Source of the DNA: Vibrio sp. BS-M-Sm-2
Lineage (GTDB): Bacteria; Pseudomonadota; Gammaproteobacteria; Enterobacterales; Vibrionaceae
Assembly: GCF_041504345.1 (NCBI RefSeq)
Contig: NZ_CP167894.1
Location: 3,348,001-3,412,000 of the forward strand
Direction of reading: 5' to 3'
Length of the DNA stretch: 64,000 bases
A model generated the notes under the pieces. That model searched no databases. It saw nothing but the letters and a program-made list of their open reading frames with translations, and was not told the DNA's origin. The translations under genes and the position numbers were made by a program. How positions within the stretch are numbered: the first letter of the stretch is position 1; each line of letters starts with the position of its first letter. Of this stretch, positions 46,257 to 59,100 are shown in pieces.

Positions 46257-46835
46257 TTACAGGTTTTGTCCGCCGACAGCACGCCAACACATATCAAAGC
46301 TATCATTGATGTACTTGGCTGATTGCTCTTGCGATAACTCGTCCTGTTCGATTAGCCAGTTTGCACAAATCAAAAAATGGCTGTGAATGAAGTGTCTAAC
46401 AAGATTAATGTCTAACACCATTAACTCACCAGCCTCTTGTCCTTTCAGTACGATGTCATCGAGTGATGCGAACATCTGCGACACGATGACTTCACGAGTT
46501 TGAGTCGTTGGGTCAAAATGAACATTGGTGAAGAACTTCATGGCGACTGGGTTTTCTAATGCCCACTCAATCCCTGTCATCCACATGAATTTAAAGGCTT
46601 GATAGCGGTTTTGTTCAGCGATTTCTGTGTGTTGAGCCAGAGTAGAAAATAGCTCTACTTTCAACTCACGAAACAGCTCATCAATCAGTAGAGATTTGTT
46701 CTCAAAATGATGAAACAGTGTCGCTTTTGCTACACCGGCGGTCTTCGCTATTTGCCCAGTAGATGTGCCCTCTAACCCTTGTTGGGAAAAGAGTAGTAGT
46801 GCAGCATCTAGGATTTTTTGCCTTTTTGTAATCAT
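46257..46835 (-). CDS. TetR family transcriptional regulator
   Basis: The 192-residue protein has a TetR helix-turn-helix (QKILDAALLLFSQQGLEGTS, TGQIAKTAGVAKATLFHHF) and a helical ligand domain. Its start overlaps the stop of the upstream aldehyde dehydrogenase gene by 4 nt (ATGA type), so the two are one operon. An inverted repeat in the operon promoter is the likely binding site and implies autoregulation. The ligand is probably an aldehyde or a related hydrophobic compound. Confidence 0.92.
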   Translation of the reverse strand: MITKRQKILDAALLLFSQQGLEGTSTGQIAKTAGVAKATLFHHFENKSLLIDELFRELKVELFSTLAQHTEIAEQNRYQAFKFMWMTGIEWALENPVAMKFFTNVHFDPTTQTREVIVSQMFASLDDIVLKGQEAGELMVLDINLVRHFIHSHFLICANWLIEQDELSQEQSAKYINDSFDMCWRAVGGQNL

Positions 46836-48268
46836 CGATTCAGTACTTTGAACATCATTTTCTTGATTGGATTGTTGTATGGAGGGTGCATCAACTTAGT
46901 GAAGTTGATCTTGCCTCGAGTCAACACGGTTTTTGCATGGCTAAAGGTCTTGAAGCCTTCAATGCCGTGGTAGTGTCCCATGCCTGAAGGGCCAATACCA
47001 CCAAATGGCGCGTCTTCCGCTGCCACATGTACCAAAGAGTCATTGATACAAACGCCGCCTGAGTGTGTATCCGATAGGAATCTGTCTTGGGTTTTCTTGT
47101 CGTGACTCATTAGGTACAGGGCAAGTGGACGTTCTCTGGTGGTGATGTAGCTTATAGCTTCGTCAATCGAATCATACGGCACGATAGGAAGCACAGGGCC
47201 AAACAACTCTTCTTGCATTGCCACCATGTCGTCATTCACTTCGGTGAGAAGGTGCGGTGTCATTCTGTGGTTCACGTCGTCTTGTGCCTGCGCGGTAACG
47301 GTGTGTATCACAGCACCCTTTGACTTCGCATCTTCAACCACGCCTTTTAATCGATTGTACTGGCGCATGTTAACCACTGAGGTTAAGTCTTTGCTCTCAA
47401 TTCCTGCTTTGTAGAGCTTCTTAAAGTAGCGCTTGTAAGCGGTGATAAATGCATCGACTTTCTCTCGTGGCAGCAAGATGTAATCCGGTGCGACACAGAT
47501 TTGACCTGCGTTTAAGCTCTTGGCAAATAGGATACGTTCAACCGCGTCAGCGACATCGAAATCTGGTGCGATGATGGTTGGAGACTTTCCGCCTAGCTCT
47601 AGTGTGACTGGCGTTAGGTTAGCAGCTGCGGCTTTCATTACGTGCTTACCAACAGAGGTTGAGCCTGTGAACAGGATATGGTCAAACGGCAGCTGACTAA
47701 ACATAGCAGAAACGTCGGCTTCACCTTCGATGATCGCCACTTGTTCTTCACTGAAACCTTCGGCCAACATTGTTTTCAAAATACGGTTGGTTGCAGGAGT
47801 AAACTCAGACATCTTGAGCATTGCAGTGTTACCTGCTGCCAATGCCGTGATGAGAGGACCCAAAGAGAGCATAACTGGGAAGTTCCAAGGCACGATGATG
47901 CCAACCACACCTACAGGTTGATAATGCACAGTAATTTTGGCAGGGGTTAGCATCAAGCCAGCTTTGCGGCGTGAAGGCTTCAACCACTTCTTAAGGTTTT
48001 TATCACTGTAATTGATCTGGTGTAGGGAAGGGGTGATGTCAGCAATTAAGCTGTCGTGCTTTGCTCGATGGCCATAATCTTCTGATACCGCTTCAATTAA
48101 CTGCTCTTGGTAGCGCATTAATAGTTTTTTCAAGACTGAGAGATCATTTCGTCTCTGCTCAAGTGTTGGATTAACGTTGTTACGGTAGTGATCTTGTTGT
48201 CGGTTGAATATTTGATCCATGTCGTTGGTGCTCGACGTGTTTGGTTCAAGGTCTAGATTATGGCTCAT
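46832..48268 (-). CDS. Coniferyl-aldehyde-dehydrogenase-type aldehyde dehydrogenase
   Basis: This 478-residue NAD(P)-dependent ALDH is closest in pattern to the CalB/coniferyl aldehyde group and class 3 fatty-aldehyde enzymes. The N-terminal VGVVGIIVPWNFPVML and the Rossmann signature FTGSTSVGKHVM are clear; the catalytic Cys is in NAGQICVAPDYIL and the general base Glu in TLELGGKSPTII. The C-terminus is basic with hydrophobic residues (KLMHPPYNNPIKKMMFKVL), perhaps a membrane-associating tail. It is the first gene of an operon with a TetR repressor. The physiological aldehyde is unknown. Confidence 0.9.
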   Translation of the reverse strand: MSHNLDLEPNTSSTNDMDQIFNRQQDHYRNNVNPTLEQRRNDLSVLKKLLMRYQEQLIEAVSEDYGHRAKHDSLIADITPSLHQINYSDKNLKKWLKPSRRKAGLMLTPAKITVHYQPVGVVGIIVPWNFPVMLSLGPLITALAAGNTAMLKMSEFTPATNRILKTMLAEGFSEEQVAIIEGEADVSAMFSQLPFDHILFTGSTSVGKHVMKAAAANLTPVTLELGGKSPTIIAPDFDVADAVERILFAKSLNAGQICVAPDYILLPREKVDAFITAYKRYFKKLYKAGIESKDLTSVVNMRQYNRLKGVVEDAKSKGAVIHTVTAQAQDDVNHRMTPHLLTEVNDDMVAMQEELFGPVLPIVPYDSIDEAISYITTRERPLALYLMSHDKKTQDRFLSDTHSGGVCINDSLVHVAAEDAPFGGIGPSGMGHYHGIEGFKTFSHAKTVLTRGKINFTKLMHPPYNNPIKKMMFKVLNR

Positions 48269-48289
48269 AGTATCCCCTAAATTCTAAGG

Positions 48290-48309
48290 CTGACCGATTG
48301 GTTGGTCAG
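48290..48309. promoter_or_regulatory. Candidate TetR operator upstream of the aldehyde dehydrogenase gene
   Basis: CTGACC-N8-GGTCAG is a 20-bp dyad 21 nt upstream of the ALDH ATG. The TTGGTCAG half is a common TetR-type half-site. Confidence 0.65.
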
Positions 48310-48455
48310 TTAAAATTACAAGAAGTTATGGTCGAATACAAGATACGGATGAGAAAAGTTTATTTTTTGTGTAATGAACTGGCAATTTAGTTAAGTGGGT
48401 CCAACAACGGAAAAGCGGGTATTAAGGAAGAAATGACAGGTTTGCGAGAAGTGAT

Positions 48456-48486
48456 CGTGTGCCTTTGGGGTAGTTAAAGGCACACG
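48456..48486 (-). terminator. Hairpin after the methyltransferase gene
   Basis: CGTGTGCCTTT / AAAGGCACACG, an 11-bp perfect stem with a 9-nt loop, lies just past the stop. There is no T tract, so termination strength is uncertain. Confidence 0.55.
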
Positions 48487-48501
48487 CGATTTGCTTGCGG
48501 G

Positions 48502-49206
48502 TTAGGCTGATATTTTCTCGCAACGCATAAAGATGAAGTTAACGTTTTTTGATAGGCGCTCGTACGTTTCTTCAGAGATGGCTTTGGCTTTCTCGTCGAC
48601 TGTGCCTTCAGTGATTTGTGAAATCAGCAAGCCAGATTGGCTGACAGCTTGGCAAAGCTCGGTTAATGAACGGCGGTAGAAGCTTACCTGAACTGGTGTT
48701 CCAACCGTGTTCCACTCTTCTTGAATGAATTCGCGCTCAAAGTAGTTACCTGAAAGGGTGCACTCAAAATCCGCAAAAGGGTGATGAGTGGAAAACACGA
48801 TGTAGCCGCCCGGTTTTAAAACGCGATACACGTCATCAAAGACAGGCTTTAGATCTTCAATGTAATGCAGCACCAATGGGCACACGATGACATCAGCGCT
48901 GTTATCAGCTTCCTTGGGTAAACCAAGAGCTGCATCTTGCGCGTATGCGGTCACATTGGGGATTTGTTTTCCGTTCACTAGGTCAACCATATCTTGAGAC
49001 AGGTCGGTACACGTGACTTTGTTGGCACCCTGGTCGATAAACCACTGTGCATATATACCTGAGCCGCAACCAAGGTCGACAATATCGAGCCCTTTAACAT
49101 CGTCTAGTAAGGCTACGGTTGATGGGCGTTCTAATAGGGCATTATAAATATTATCGCGAGCAGCAGAGTCGTATTGCTTTGCGTAGGTGGTGTACATTTC
49201 AGACAT
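48502..49206 (-). CDS. Class I SAM-dependent methyltransferase
   Basis: The 234-residue protein has the Methyltransf_11/25 pattern: motif I VDLGCGSGIYAQWF, motif II CTDLSQDMVDL, motif post-I VIVCPLVLHYIEDL and RVLKPGGYIVFSTHHPF. The last two are typical of small-molecule methyltransferases such as BioC or UbiE relatives. The substrate is unknown. It is a single gene with no clear ribosome site in front of ATG 49206. Confidence 0.88.
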   Translation of the reverse strand: MSEMYTTYAKQYDSAARDNIYNALLERPSTVALLDDVKGLDIVDLGCGSGIYAQWFIDQGANKVTCTDLSQDMVDLVNGKQIPNVTAYAQDAALGLPKEADNSADVIVCPLVLHYIEDLKPVFDDVYRVLKPGGYIVFSTHHPFADFECTLSGNYFEREFIQEEWNTVGTPVQVSFYRRSLTELCQAVSQSGLLISQITEGTVDEKAKAISEETYERLSKNVNFIFMRCEKISA

Positions 49207-49527
49207 GATTTAACACTCATCAATGGGTATGGAAGAACAGGATACTGACTATCTTGGTGATAGCGAGAGTTGTGATAGTGAAGTGCCGATATTTGTCACA
49301 ACCCTGACTTAACATCACCAAATTAGCTTGGAATTTTAGGTGCGATTGCTATTTTGTTTACCTGATTTCTTGTTAGAAAGTGCTTTAAATTTAATGCGCT
49401 CCCGCCTGATTTTTAGCCTAAAACCTTGTAATTCCTTACCTGTCACTTTAAGTCGATCTGTCGATAAAAAAACGTAATCGTAACCACAAATATCAATGGT
49501 TGGACTCGCTCTTAATAATATCGGTTA
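49207..49527. other. Divergent intergenic region upstream of speA
   Basis: About 320 nt without a gene, carrying promoters for the methyltransferase and speA. No operator or riboswitch is recognised. Confidence 0.45.
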
Positions 49528-51537
49528 ATGCAGCCAACAAATCGTATTCGAACGTTTTTGTTGGGTTATACCTCGCTATTCCAAAGAGGTATCTTCTGTC
49601 GATGGCCCTATAGTGTGAGGTCTCTAGAATTGGAAAATTCGGTTAATTTGGAACGCATCCGTGCTGAGTATAACGTAAAGCACTGGAGCCAAGGTTTTTA
49701 TGGCATTGATGATAACGGTGAGGTGTATGTATCACCGAGCGAAACGAATCATCAAGTCCCACTAAGTAAGATCGTAAAACAGTTAGAGCAAAGAAATATT
49801 GGTTTACCTGCTCTTGTGCGTTTTCCTCAAATCGTGCATCAGCGTGTGCACAATATCTGTAACGCATTTAACCAAGCGATCGAAGAATATCAGTACGACA
49901 ACCGTTACCTACTTGTTTATCCGATTAAAGTTAACCAGCAAAAAGAAGTGGTTGATGAGATCTTAGCGAGCCAAGCTCAACTAGAGCAAAAGCAGCTAGG
50001 CCTAGAAGCGGGCAGTAAGCCTGAACTATTAGCGGTATTGGCGTTGGCTCAAAAAGCGAGCTCTGTGATCGTGTGTAACGGTTACAAAGACAGAGAATAC
50101 ATCCGCCTTGCACTGATTGGCGAGAAGCTAGGGCACAAGGTTTTTATCGTTCTAGAGAAACTGTCTGAGCTTGATCTTGTTCTTTCTGAAGCGAAAGCAC
50201 TGGGTGTAAAACCTCGTTTGGGCTTACGCATCCGTCTTGCTTCTCAAGGCGCGGGTAAATGGCAAGCAAGTGGTGGTGAGAAGTCGAAGTTTGGCTTGTC
50301 CGCATCACAAGTGCTTACCGTTATCGATCGCTTGAAAGCAGAAGACCAGCTGGATGTACTTGAACTTGTGCACTTCCACCTTGGTTCGCAAATGGCGAAC
50401 ATTCGTGACGTGCGAAATGGCGTGAGTGAAGCAGCTCGTTTCTACTGTGAACTGCGTGACATTGGTGCTCAACTGAAGTTCTTAGATGTTGGTGGCGGTT
50501 TGGCGGTCGATTACGACGGCACTCGTAGCCAATCGTCGAACTCTATGAACTACGGCTTGCTTGAGTACGCTCGTAACATCGTGATGACAGTAGGGGACAT
50601 TTGTAAGCTCTACAATCAGCCACAACCTGTGATTATTTCTGAGTCTGGTCGCTCACTGACTGCGCACCATGCTGTGTTGATCACCAACGTGATTGGTACT
50701 GAAAGCTACTCGCCGGAAGATATGGCAGCACCAGAAGCAGACGCACCACTGTTACTTAATAATATGTGGAAGAACTTCTTGGAGTTAGATGCAGGCAATG
50801 ATGACCGCGCGCTGATTGAGATTTACAACGATACGCAAAGTGATATTGCAGAAGCACACAACCAATTTGCGACCGGTATGCTGAACCTTCAGCACCGTGC
50901 TTGGGCTGAGCAGATGTCTTTGCGTATCAACTACGAGCTAAGCACTCGTATGAGCACTAAGAACCGTTACCACCGTCCTATCTTGGATGAGTTGAGCGAG
51001 CGACTAGCGGACAAGTTCTTTGTGAACTTCTCACTGTTCCAGTCATTGCCAGACGCTTGGGGTATTGATCAGGTGTTCCCTGTATTACCACTGAGCGGTT
51101 TAGACAATGCGGATGAGCGTCGTGCTGTGGTGTTGGACATCACTTGTGACTCTGACGGTACGATTGACCAGTATGTTGATGGTCAAGGCATTGAAACAAC
51201 ATTGCCAGTGCCTGCGTGGAACCCAGATGAACCATACCTAATGGGCTTCTTCCTAGTAGGTGCATACCAAGAGATCTTGGGTGATATGCATAACCTATTT
51301 GGTGACACGCACAGTGTCGTGGTGAATGTTGATGAGAGCGGAGAAGCGAACATTGACTACATCAATGAAGGTGACACAGTAGAAGACATGATGCGTTACG
51401 TTCACATTGATATGGACCTAATTCGTCAGAACTACAAAGAATTGGTAACGGCTAAAGTACCAGCTCAAGAGCAGCAAAGCGTACTTGAAGAGTTAGAGCA
51501 AGGCTTGATGGGTTATACCTATCTTGAGGATTTTTAA
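49528..51537 (+). CDS. speA: Biosynthetic arginine decarboxylase
   Basis: The enzyme decarboxylates arginine to agmatine with PLP, the first step of the agmatine route to putrescine. The product aligns with E. coli SpeA (658 residues) from [17 protein letters not shown] on. The PLP lysine is in [10 protein letters not shown], with [13 protein letters not shown] and [15 protein letters not shown] following, and [15 protein letters not shown] near the C-terminal active-site face. The 5' end is uncertain: ATG 49528 has no ribosome site, while TTG 49630 has GAGG 9 nt upstream and GTG 49615 lies between. speB follows with a 1-nt overlap (TAATG). Confidence 0.95.
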   Translation: MQPTNRIRTFLLGYTSLFQRGIFCRWPYSVRSLELENSVNLERIRAEYNVKHWSQGFYGIDDNGEVYVSPSETNHQVPLSKIVKQLEQRNIGLPALVRFPQIVHQRVHNICNAFNQAIEEYQYDNRYLLVYPIKVNQQKEVVDEILASQAQLEQKQLGLEAGSKPELLAVLALAQKASSVIVCNGYKDREYIRLALIGEKLGHKVFIVLEKLSELDLVLSEAKALGVKPRLGLRIRLASQGAGKWQASGGEKSKFGLSASQVLTVIDRLKAEDQLDVLELVHFHLGSQMANIRDVRNGVSEAARFYCELRDIGAQLKFLDVGGGLAVDYDGTRSQSSNSMNYGLLEYARNIVMTVGDICKLYNQPQPVIISESGRSLTAHHAVLITNVIGTESYSPEDMAAPEADAPLLLNNMWKNFLELDAGNDDRALIEIYNDTQSDIAEAHNQFATGMLNLQHRAWAEQMSLRINYELSTRMSTKNRYHRPILDELSERLADKFFVNFSLFQSLPDAWGIDQVFPVLPLSGLDNADERRAVVLDITCDSDGTIDQYVDGQGIETTLPVPAWNPDEPYLMGFFLVGAYQEILGDMHNLFGDTHSVVVNVDESGEANIDYINEGDTVEDMMRYVHIDMDLIRQNYKELVTAKVPAQEQQSVLEELEQGLMGYTYLEDF

Positions 51538-52466
51538 TGAACGATCTATTTACGAAACCAGATTACTCGCTGTATTCCAATGCGATGACGTTTATGCGCT
51601 GTCCATTGGTGCAGAACCCAATCGACAATAATGCTGATGTGGTTGTGCTAGGTGCGCCGTTAGATATGGCGACGTCTGGTCGACCGGGTGCTCGTATGGG
51701 CCCTGATGCGATTCGTCGTGCGTCAGTTAACTTGGCGTGGGAAGGCAAAAAATTCCCTTGGGACTTCAATGTATTTGAACACACCTCGGTGATTGATGCT
51801 GGCGACCTTGTATTTGATTGTGGTGATGCAGAAGACCTAACTCAACGTTTGGAAGCAGCAGCTGATGCGATTTTAAACAGTGGTAAAACTTTGTTAGGTT
51901 TAGGTGGCGATCACTTCATTACACTGCCTTTGCTTAGAGCGTACGGCAAGAAGTACGGTGAGATGGCTCTGATTCACTTCGACGCGCACACTGACACTTA
52001 CAGTCAGGGCAGTCGTTACGATCACGGCACTATGTTCTACCATGCGCCAAACGAAGGTTTAATTTCGCCTGAACATTCAGTGCAAATTGGTATTCGTACA
52101 GAGTACAAGCAGGAAGGTCACGGCTTTAACGTAATTAACGCGATGCAAGCGAACGACATGAGCGTGGACGAGATCATTGCTCAAGTGAAAGGCATTGTTG
52201 GTGATAAGCCAGTTTACCTAACGTTTGATATCGATTGTCTGGATCCTGCTTTTGCGCCGGGTACTGGTACGCCAGTGTGTGGTGGTTTGAACTCAGATAA
52301 AGTTCTGAAAATCATCCGTGGCCTGCAAGGCATCAATATGGTTGGTATGGACGTTGTAGAAGTGTCTCCAGCGTATGACCAAAGTGAGATTACCGCATTG
52401 GCTGGCGCGACGATTGCGCTTGAGCTTCTTTATGTTTGGACGGCAAATCGCCTAGCTAAATCATAA
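51537..52466 (+). CDS. speB: Agmatinase
   Basis: The enzyme hydrolyses agmatine to putrescine and urea. It has 309 residues in the arginase fold. The Mn ligands are in [24 protein letters not shown] and [18 protein letters not shown]. The start codon shares a base with the speA stop, so translation is coupled to the enzyme that makes its substrate. A strong terminator follows. Confidence 0.97.
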   Translation: MNDLFTKPDYSLYSNAMTFMRCPLVQNPIDNNADVVVLGAPLDMATSGRPGARMGPDAIRRASVNLAWEGKKFPWDFNVFEHTSVIDAGDLVFDCGDAEDLTQRLEAAADAILNSGKTLLGLGGDHFITLPLLRAYGKKYGEMALIHFDAHTDTYSQGSRYDHGTMFYHAPNEGLISPEHSVQIGIRTEYKQEGHGFNVINAMQANDMSVDEIIAQVKGIVGDKPVYLTFDIDCLDPAFAPGTGTPVCGGLNSDKVLKIIRGLQGINMVGMDVVEVSPAYDQSEITALAGATIALELLYVWTANRLAKS

Positions 52467-52505
52467 TCTTTTACAGCTAAATGCGTAACGCTGCATACTG
52501 ATTCA

Positions 52506-52539
52506 AAAGCCCACCAGGTTTAACTTGGTGGGCTTTTTT
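52506..52539 (+). terminator. Terminator of speAB
   Basis: AAAGCCCACCA / TGGTGGGCTTT, an 11-bp stem with a 9-nt loop, followed by T6. Confidence 0.92.
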
Positions 52540-53130
52540 GTTTTTGGTGGTGGACAAATAGAGTAACTCATCGTTGGAAATGAGCAGCTTCTCCCTGTTA
52601 TGAATTAATGTGCTATCAGGTGTTGCTTATGCAAGTCGTTTAATTTTTTCTGGGTAGAAAAACATCATCTTTACTCTGGCTGTTGTCTCAAATATGGGAC
52701 TTACCTCTGCTTTGCTGTTAACGCATATCTCACCTCTATTAATACCCCATATTCGCTAATGATTTATCAACCTTATTACTGTATATATTTATAAAACGAA
52801 GAGGTGCAATTACATTGTGCATTTATTTGCATATAAATCAGCATCCTACTAACTTTTAACTCAGGTTTTCAAATCCCAGCCACAATACTTAGATTTGTGA
52901 AAAGACGTCTCGTCGCACAGACATGGCATTTTTTATGAGGAAGACTAGGCTTAAGGGTAAGTAAACTATAAAAAAACAGGTGAAATACTTCTCTCTTTTC
53001 AAGCCGATTGGGCATAACAATGGATTGCCATTGATGAGAGCTAAATATGTGTTTAATTAAAACCTGAAATTGCTATTACAAATAATTTTCACAGCTCTAG
53101 AGAATAGTGCTTTGTGACATCGGGGGATGT
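52540..53130. other. Long upstream region of the giant adhesin gene
   Basis: About 590 nt of AT-rich DNA with no gene. AATATGGG (52691-52698) and CCCATATT (52746-52753) are perfect inverted arms 47 nt apart, and CAATGG-ATTG-CCATTG (53018-53033) is a small hairpin. A long non-coding leader is usual for regulated adhesin genes; no known c-di-GMP riboswitch motif was seen. Confidence 0.5.
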
Positions 53131-56100
53131 ATGGATATCGAAGTTTCGCGCCAGGTTGCGGTAGTTGAAGCAACTAGTGGAGATGTCGTCGTAGTTAAGC
53201 CTGACGGCAGCGCAAGAAAGATTTCAGTTGGCGATATCATCCGTGAAAATGAGATTGTTATTACTGCGCATGATGCTGAACTCCTAATTGGCTTGCCTAG
53301 CGGCCCTGTTGAGGTTGAAGGCAATTGTGTTGGGTGTGTCGATCAAGACTTGGCTTGGGCAGATGTGCCGGTCGCCGGAGAGGTGAATATCGATTTGGCG
53401 CAAGCTGCTGATGATTCATTTACTGATGACGATCTTGCGGCGATTCAAGAAGCCATTTTAGGTGGTGCCGATCCAACTCAAATTTTAGAAGCTACCGCAG
53501 CTGGTGGCGGTCTAGGTTCTGCAAATGCGGGCTTTGTCACCATTGATTACAACTATATAGAAACTCGTCCTTCGACCTTCTTTGAAACTTCAGGCCTAGA
53601 AGATCAATCTGTTGATGAAGATAGGGAAGAGTTTAGATCGATCACGCTCTCATCGGGTGGTCAATCTATTAGTGAAGAGCTCCATGAAGGCTCGATATCA
53701 GGCAATACCTATCCTCAATCCTTAACGATTATCGAAACGATTGTTGCTGGTAGTTTGGCTCTCTCTCCTGATTCCTTCGCTCCAGAAGCACTATCCCTTG
53801 CTTCACTACTCAATGAACTAAACAGTGATATTACCTCAAGTGGTCAGCCCGTTACGTTCACTTATGATGCGGCGACCAATTCTATCGTCGGTGTTCTAGG
53901 TTCGGACGAAGTACTACGCATTGATATTGAAGCTATCAGTGTTGGAAATAACATTGAACTATCGCTGACCACAACAGTTTCTCAACCTATTGACCATGTG
54001 CCTTCTATTGGTGGTGGCCAGGTTTCTTATACTGGCGATCAAATTAATATTGCCTTTGATGTTCAAGGTGAAGATTCCGCAGGAAACCCGATAGCAGCAC
54101 CAATCAGCGCACAAGTTACGGTGTTTGACTGGGAGGACCCGTCAGCAGAAAGCGTGACTATCACTAACGTTGAAACTAGTAGTGCAGCTATCGAAGGGAC
54201 CTTTTCGATTATTGGAAGTGATCATCTTCAATCGGCAGTCTTTGATGCTAGTGCTCTGGACCAGTTTGATGGGTTGCTTAGTGATAATCAAAACACGCTT
54301 GCCAGACTTTCTGATGATGGAACAACGATTACTCTGTCCATCCAAGGCCGAGGTGAGGTTGTTCTCACTATCTCGCTTGATACCGATGGCACGTACAATT
54401 TCCAACAGTTTAAGCCAATCGAAGAAGTGAGCTCCGACACTCTTTTGTTTGCATTACCAATCACGGTTACCGATTTTGACCAAGATGTTGTAACCAATAC
54501 CATCAACATTGCCATCACTGATGGTGATAGCCCTGTTATCACTAATGTTGACAGTATTGATGTTGATGAAGCGGGCATTGTTGGCGGCTCACAAGAGGGC
54601 ACGGCGCCAGTTTCAGGCAGCGGCAGTATCACCGCGGACATTTTTGAAAGTGATATCATTGACCATTATGAACTTGAACCAGCAGAGTTTAATACTGGTG
54701 GCAGCTTGGTTTCAAATGGCGAGGCTGTGCTACTTGAGTTGATTGATGAAACCAACGGTGTAAGAACTTACGAAGGTTATGTTGAGGTCAATGGTTCGAG
54801 AATTACAGTCTTTGACGTTAAAGTCGATAGCCCTTCATTAGGCAGCTACGAATTTAATCTGTATGAAGAGCTTTCTCACCAAGGCGCTGAAGACGCGTTG
54901 TTGACCTTTGCATTGCCAATTTATGCCGTTGATGCAGATGGCGACCGCTCTGCACTATCTGGAGGTTCGAACACACCAGAAGCTGCTGAGATTCTCGTTA
55001 ATGTCACAGATGATGTTGTTGAGTTAGTCGATAAGGTTGAATCTGTCACTGAGCCGACTTTAGCGGGCGATACCGTGGTTTCGTATAACCTATTCAACTT
55101 TGAAGGTGCAGATGGCTCTACAATTCAATCGTTTAATTATGATGGTGTTGATTACTCGCTAGATCAAAGCCTGCTCCTCGATGCTACTCAAACTTTCGGT
55201 TTTACTGAGGGTGTCGTCACTATCTCATTAAACGGTGATTTCAATTTTGAAGTCGCTCGTGATATCGACCACTCAAGTAGTGAAACTATAGTAAAACAGT
55301 TTTCATTCTTAGCAGAAGACGGCGATGGGGACACTGATACTTCAACGCTTGAGTTAAGCATTACCGATGGTCAAAACCCGGCGATTAATCTGATTCCGCC
55401 TGTTACTTTATCTGAAACGAATCTAGCTGATGGTTCTGCACCAAGTGGAAGCACAGTAAACACAACCAATACGATTACCTTTACCGCTGGTAGTGATGAT
55501 GTGGCGAATTTCCGCATTGAGCCAACCGAGTTCAATGTAGGTGGTACACTCAAATCGAATGGTTTTGTGGTAGAGATAAAAGAAGATTCAGCGAATCCGG
55601 GCACATACATCGGCTTCATTACCGATGGTTCAAATACTGAAATACCAGTGTTTACGATTAGCTTCTCGGCCACCACTCTTGGTGAATACACCTTTACTTT
55701 GTTGGAAGCGTTGGACCATGTGGATGGCCTAGATAAAAACGATCTAAGCTTTGATCTTCCAGTTTATGCGGTAGACAGCGATGGCGATGACTCATTGGTC
55801 TCGCAACTTAATGTGACTATCGGTGATGATGTTCAAATCATGCAAGATGGCACATTAGATATTGTTGAGCCTAATCTGGCTGACGGTAAGGTTACAACGA
55901 ATACTATCGATGTAATGCCGGATCAAAGTGCAGATGGCGCGACGATTACTCAGTTCACCTATGACGGTCAACTTCGAACGCTTGACCAGAATGATACTGG
56001 CGAGCAACAGTTTAGTTTCACTGAAGGCGAGTTGTTCATCACGCTGCAAGGTGAGGTGCGATTTGAACCAAACCGCGATCTCGACCATACCACGAGCGAA

Positions 56101-59100
56101 GACATCGTGAAGTCGATTGTGGTGACCTCAAGTGACTTCGATAAAGATTCGGTTACTTCAACGGTTACACTGACCATCACTGATGGCGATATCCCAACCA
56201 TTGATGTTATTCCAACGGTTAGCTTATCTGAAACTCATCTGAGTGATGGTTCGAACCCGAATGGTAGTGCGGTTAGCCAGACAGAAACCATCACTTTTAC
56301 CAACCAAAGTGATGATGTTGAAAAATTCCGCTTGGAGCCGAGTGAGTTTAATACTGGCAGTACTCTAAAATCTGATGGTTTAGTTATTGAGATTCGAGAA
56401 GAGCCAGCGGGATCGGGTAACTACATTGGCTTCACCACCGACAATTCAAATGTCGAGACCACAGTCTTCACACTAGCATTTAGTAGCACGACATTAGGCG
56501 AATACACCTTTACGCTGATAGAAGCGATTGACCACACACCAATTCAAGGTAACAACGACCTAACGTTTAACTTGCCAGTGTACGCAGTCGATAGCGATGG
56601 CGATGATTCTCTAATGTCGCCTCTTGCAGTGACGATCACCGATGATATCCAGGTCATGGTAGATAGCGCGTTTACGATTGAAGAGCCGACTGTGGCTGAT
56701 TTAGCCACGGGCACACCGACAACCACGACCGTGAATGTTCTTGATCAAGAAGGGGCTGACGGCACGACCATCACCCAAATCAATTATGACAACGGCACAG
56801 TGTTTACGCTTGACCAGAGCAATACGGGAGAGCAGAAATTTGTGGTTGCTGAAGGTTCGCTCTATGTCACGCTGCAAGGTGATGTGCGCTTTGAACCAAA
56901 CCGTAATCTCGACCATACAAGTGGAGACATCGTTAAGTCGATAGTTGTGACTTCAAGCGACTCAGATAATGATGTTGTTACTTCTACGGTCACGTTGACT
57001 ATTGCTGATGGTGACATCCCAACGATTGATAATGTCCCGAGTGTTACTTTATCCGAAACTAATTTGAGTGATGGTTCTACGCCAAGCGGTGCTGCAGTAA
57101 GTCAAACAGAGACGATTACCTTCACTAATCAAAGTGATGATGTGGCGAGTTTCCGTATTGAACCGACAGAGTTCAATGTTGGTGGGGCGCTCAAATCAAA
57201 TGGGCTGGTGGTTGAGCTAAAAGCAGACCCAAGCACACCAGGTAGCTATATCGGTTTTGTGACTGATGGTTCGAACGTCGAAACCAACGTGTTCACGATC
57301 AGTTTCTCTAGTGCTAACCTAGGCCAATACACTTTCACTTTATTGGAAGCGTTAGACCATGTGGATGGTTTAGCGAACAACGATCTGAGCTTTGACCTTC
57401 CTGTTTATGCGGTAGACAGCGACGGCGATGATTCATTGGTGTCACAGTTGAATGTGACCATCGGTGATGATGTTCAAATCATGCAAGATGGGGCTCTAAA
57501 TATTGTCGAGCCGACGGTTGCTGATTTAGCGGCGGGAACACCGACAACAACGATCGTTAATGTGTTTGATGAAGAAGGGGCAGACGGTGCGACCATCACG
57601 CAATTCACTTATGATGGCGGGGCTGTATTAACGCTTGACCAGAACAATACTGGTGAGCAGAAGTTCGTTGTTGCTGAAGGTTCACTGTATATCACTATCC
57701 AAGGTGACGTTCGCTTCGAGCCGAATCGTAATCTCGACCATACTGGTGGAGATATCGTTAAACAGATCGAGGTCACCTCAAGCGATTTCGATAAGGATAC
57801 AGTGACCTCTACCGTCACACTGACGATTACCGATGGTGATATCCCGACCATTGATACGGTGCCAAGCGTTACTCTGTCTGAAAGCAACCTTGCTGATGGC
57901 TCAGCGTCAAGTGGTAGTGCTGTAAGTCAAACTGAGACGATTACCTTTACTAGTCAAAGTGATGATGTGACCAGTTTCCGCATTGAACCAACCGAGTTCA
58001 ATGCCGGCGGTGCTCTCAAATCGAATGGGTTTGCGGTAGAGATAAAAGAAGATTCTGCTAATCCTGGCACTTATATCGGCTTCATTACTGATGGTTCAAA
58101 TGCTGAAATTCCGGTGTTCACGATTAGCTTCTCGACCACGAACCTTGGTGAATACACCTTTACTTTATTGGAAGCGTTAGACCATGTGGATGGCCTAGCA
58201 AACAATGATCTGAGCTTTGATCTTCCGGTTTATGCGGTAGACAGCGATGGCGATGATTCTTTGGTGTCTCAACTTAATGTAACCATCGGTGATGATGTTC
58301 AAATCATGCAAGATGGCACTCTAGATATCGTTGAGCCAAATCTGGTTGATGGCACGGTAACAACCAATACCATTGATGTAATGCCAAACCAAAGTGCTGA
58401 TGGTGCAACGGTTACTGAGTTTTCTTTTGGTGGCATCGTTAAAACGTTGGATCAGAGCATCGTAGGCGAACAGCAATTCAGTTTCACAGAAGGTGAGTTG
58501 TACATCACCCTTCAAGGTGAGATGCGCTTTGAGCCCAACCGTAACTTAGACCATTCCGTTAGTGAAGACATTGTTAAGTCGATAGTCGTGACATCCAATG
58601 ACTTTGATAACGATCCGGTGACAGCAACCGTTACTTTGACCATAACCGATGGCGATAACCCGACTATCGATGCTGTTCCGAGTGTGGCACTTGAAGAAGC
58701 GGATCTGGCTGATGGCTCATCACCAAGTGGTAGTGCGGTTAGCCAAACAGAAACCATCACGTTCACGAATCAAAGTGATGATGTTGAAAAGTTCCGCTTA
58801 GAGCCGAGTGAGTTTAATACTGGCGGTACCCTGACATCTGATGGCTTTGTGATTGAGATTCGAGAAGAGCCTGCGGGATCGGGTAATTACATTGGCTTCA
58901 CCACCGACAATTCAAATGTAGAAACCACGGTCTTCACACTTTCATTTAGCAGCACGACTTTAGGTGAATACACCTTCACTCTTTTAGAAGCGATTGACCA
59001 CACACCAATTCAAGGTAATAACGACCTAACGTTCAACTTGCCTGTGTACGCGGTCGATAGTGATGGTGATGACTCTCTGATGTCGCCTCTGGCTGTAACG

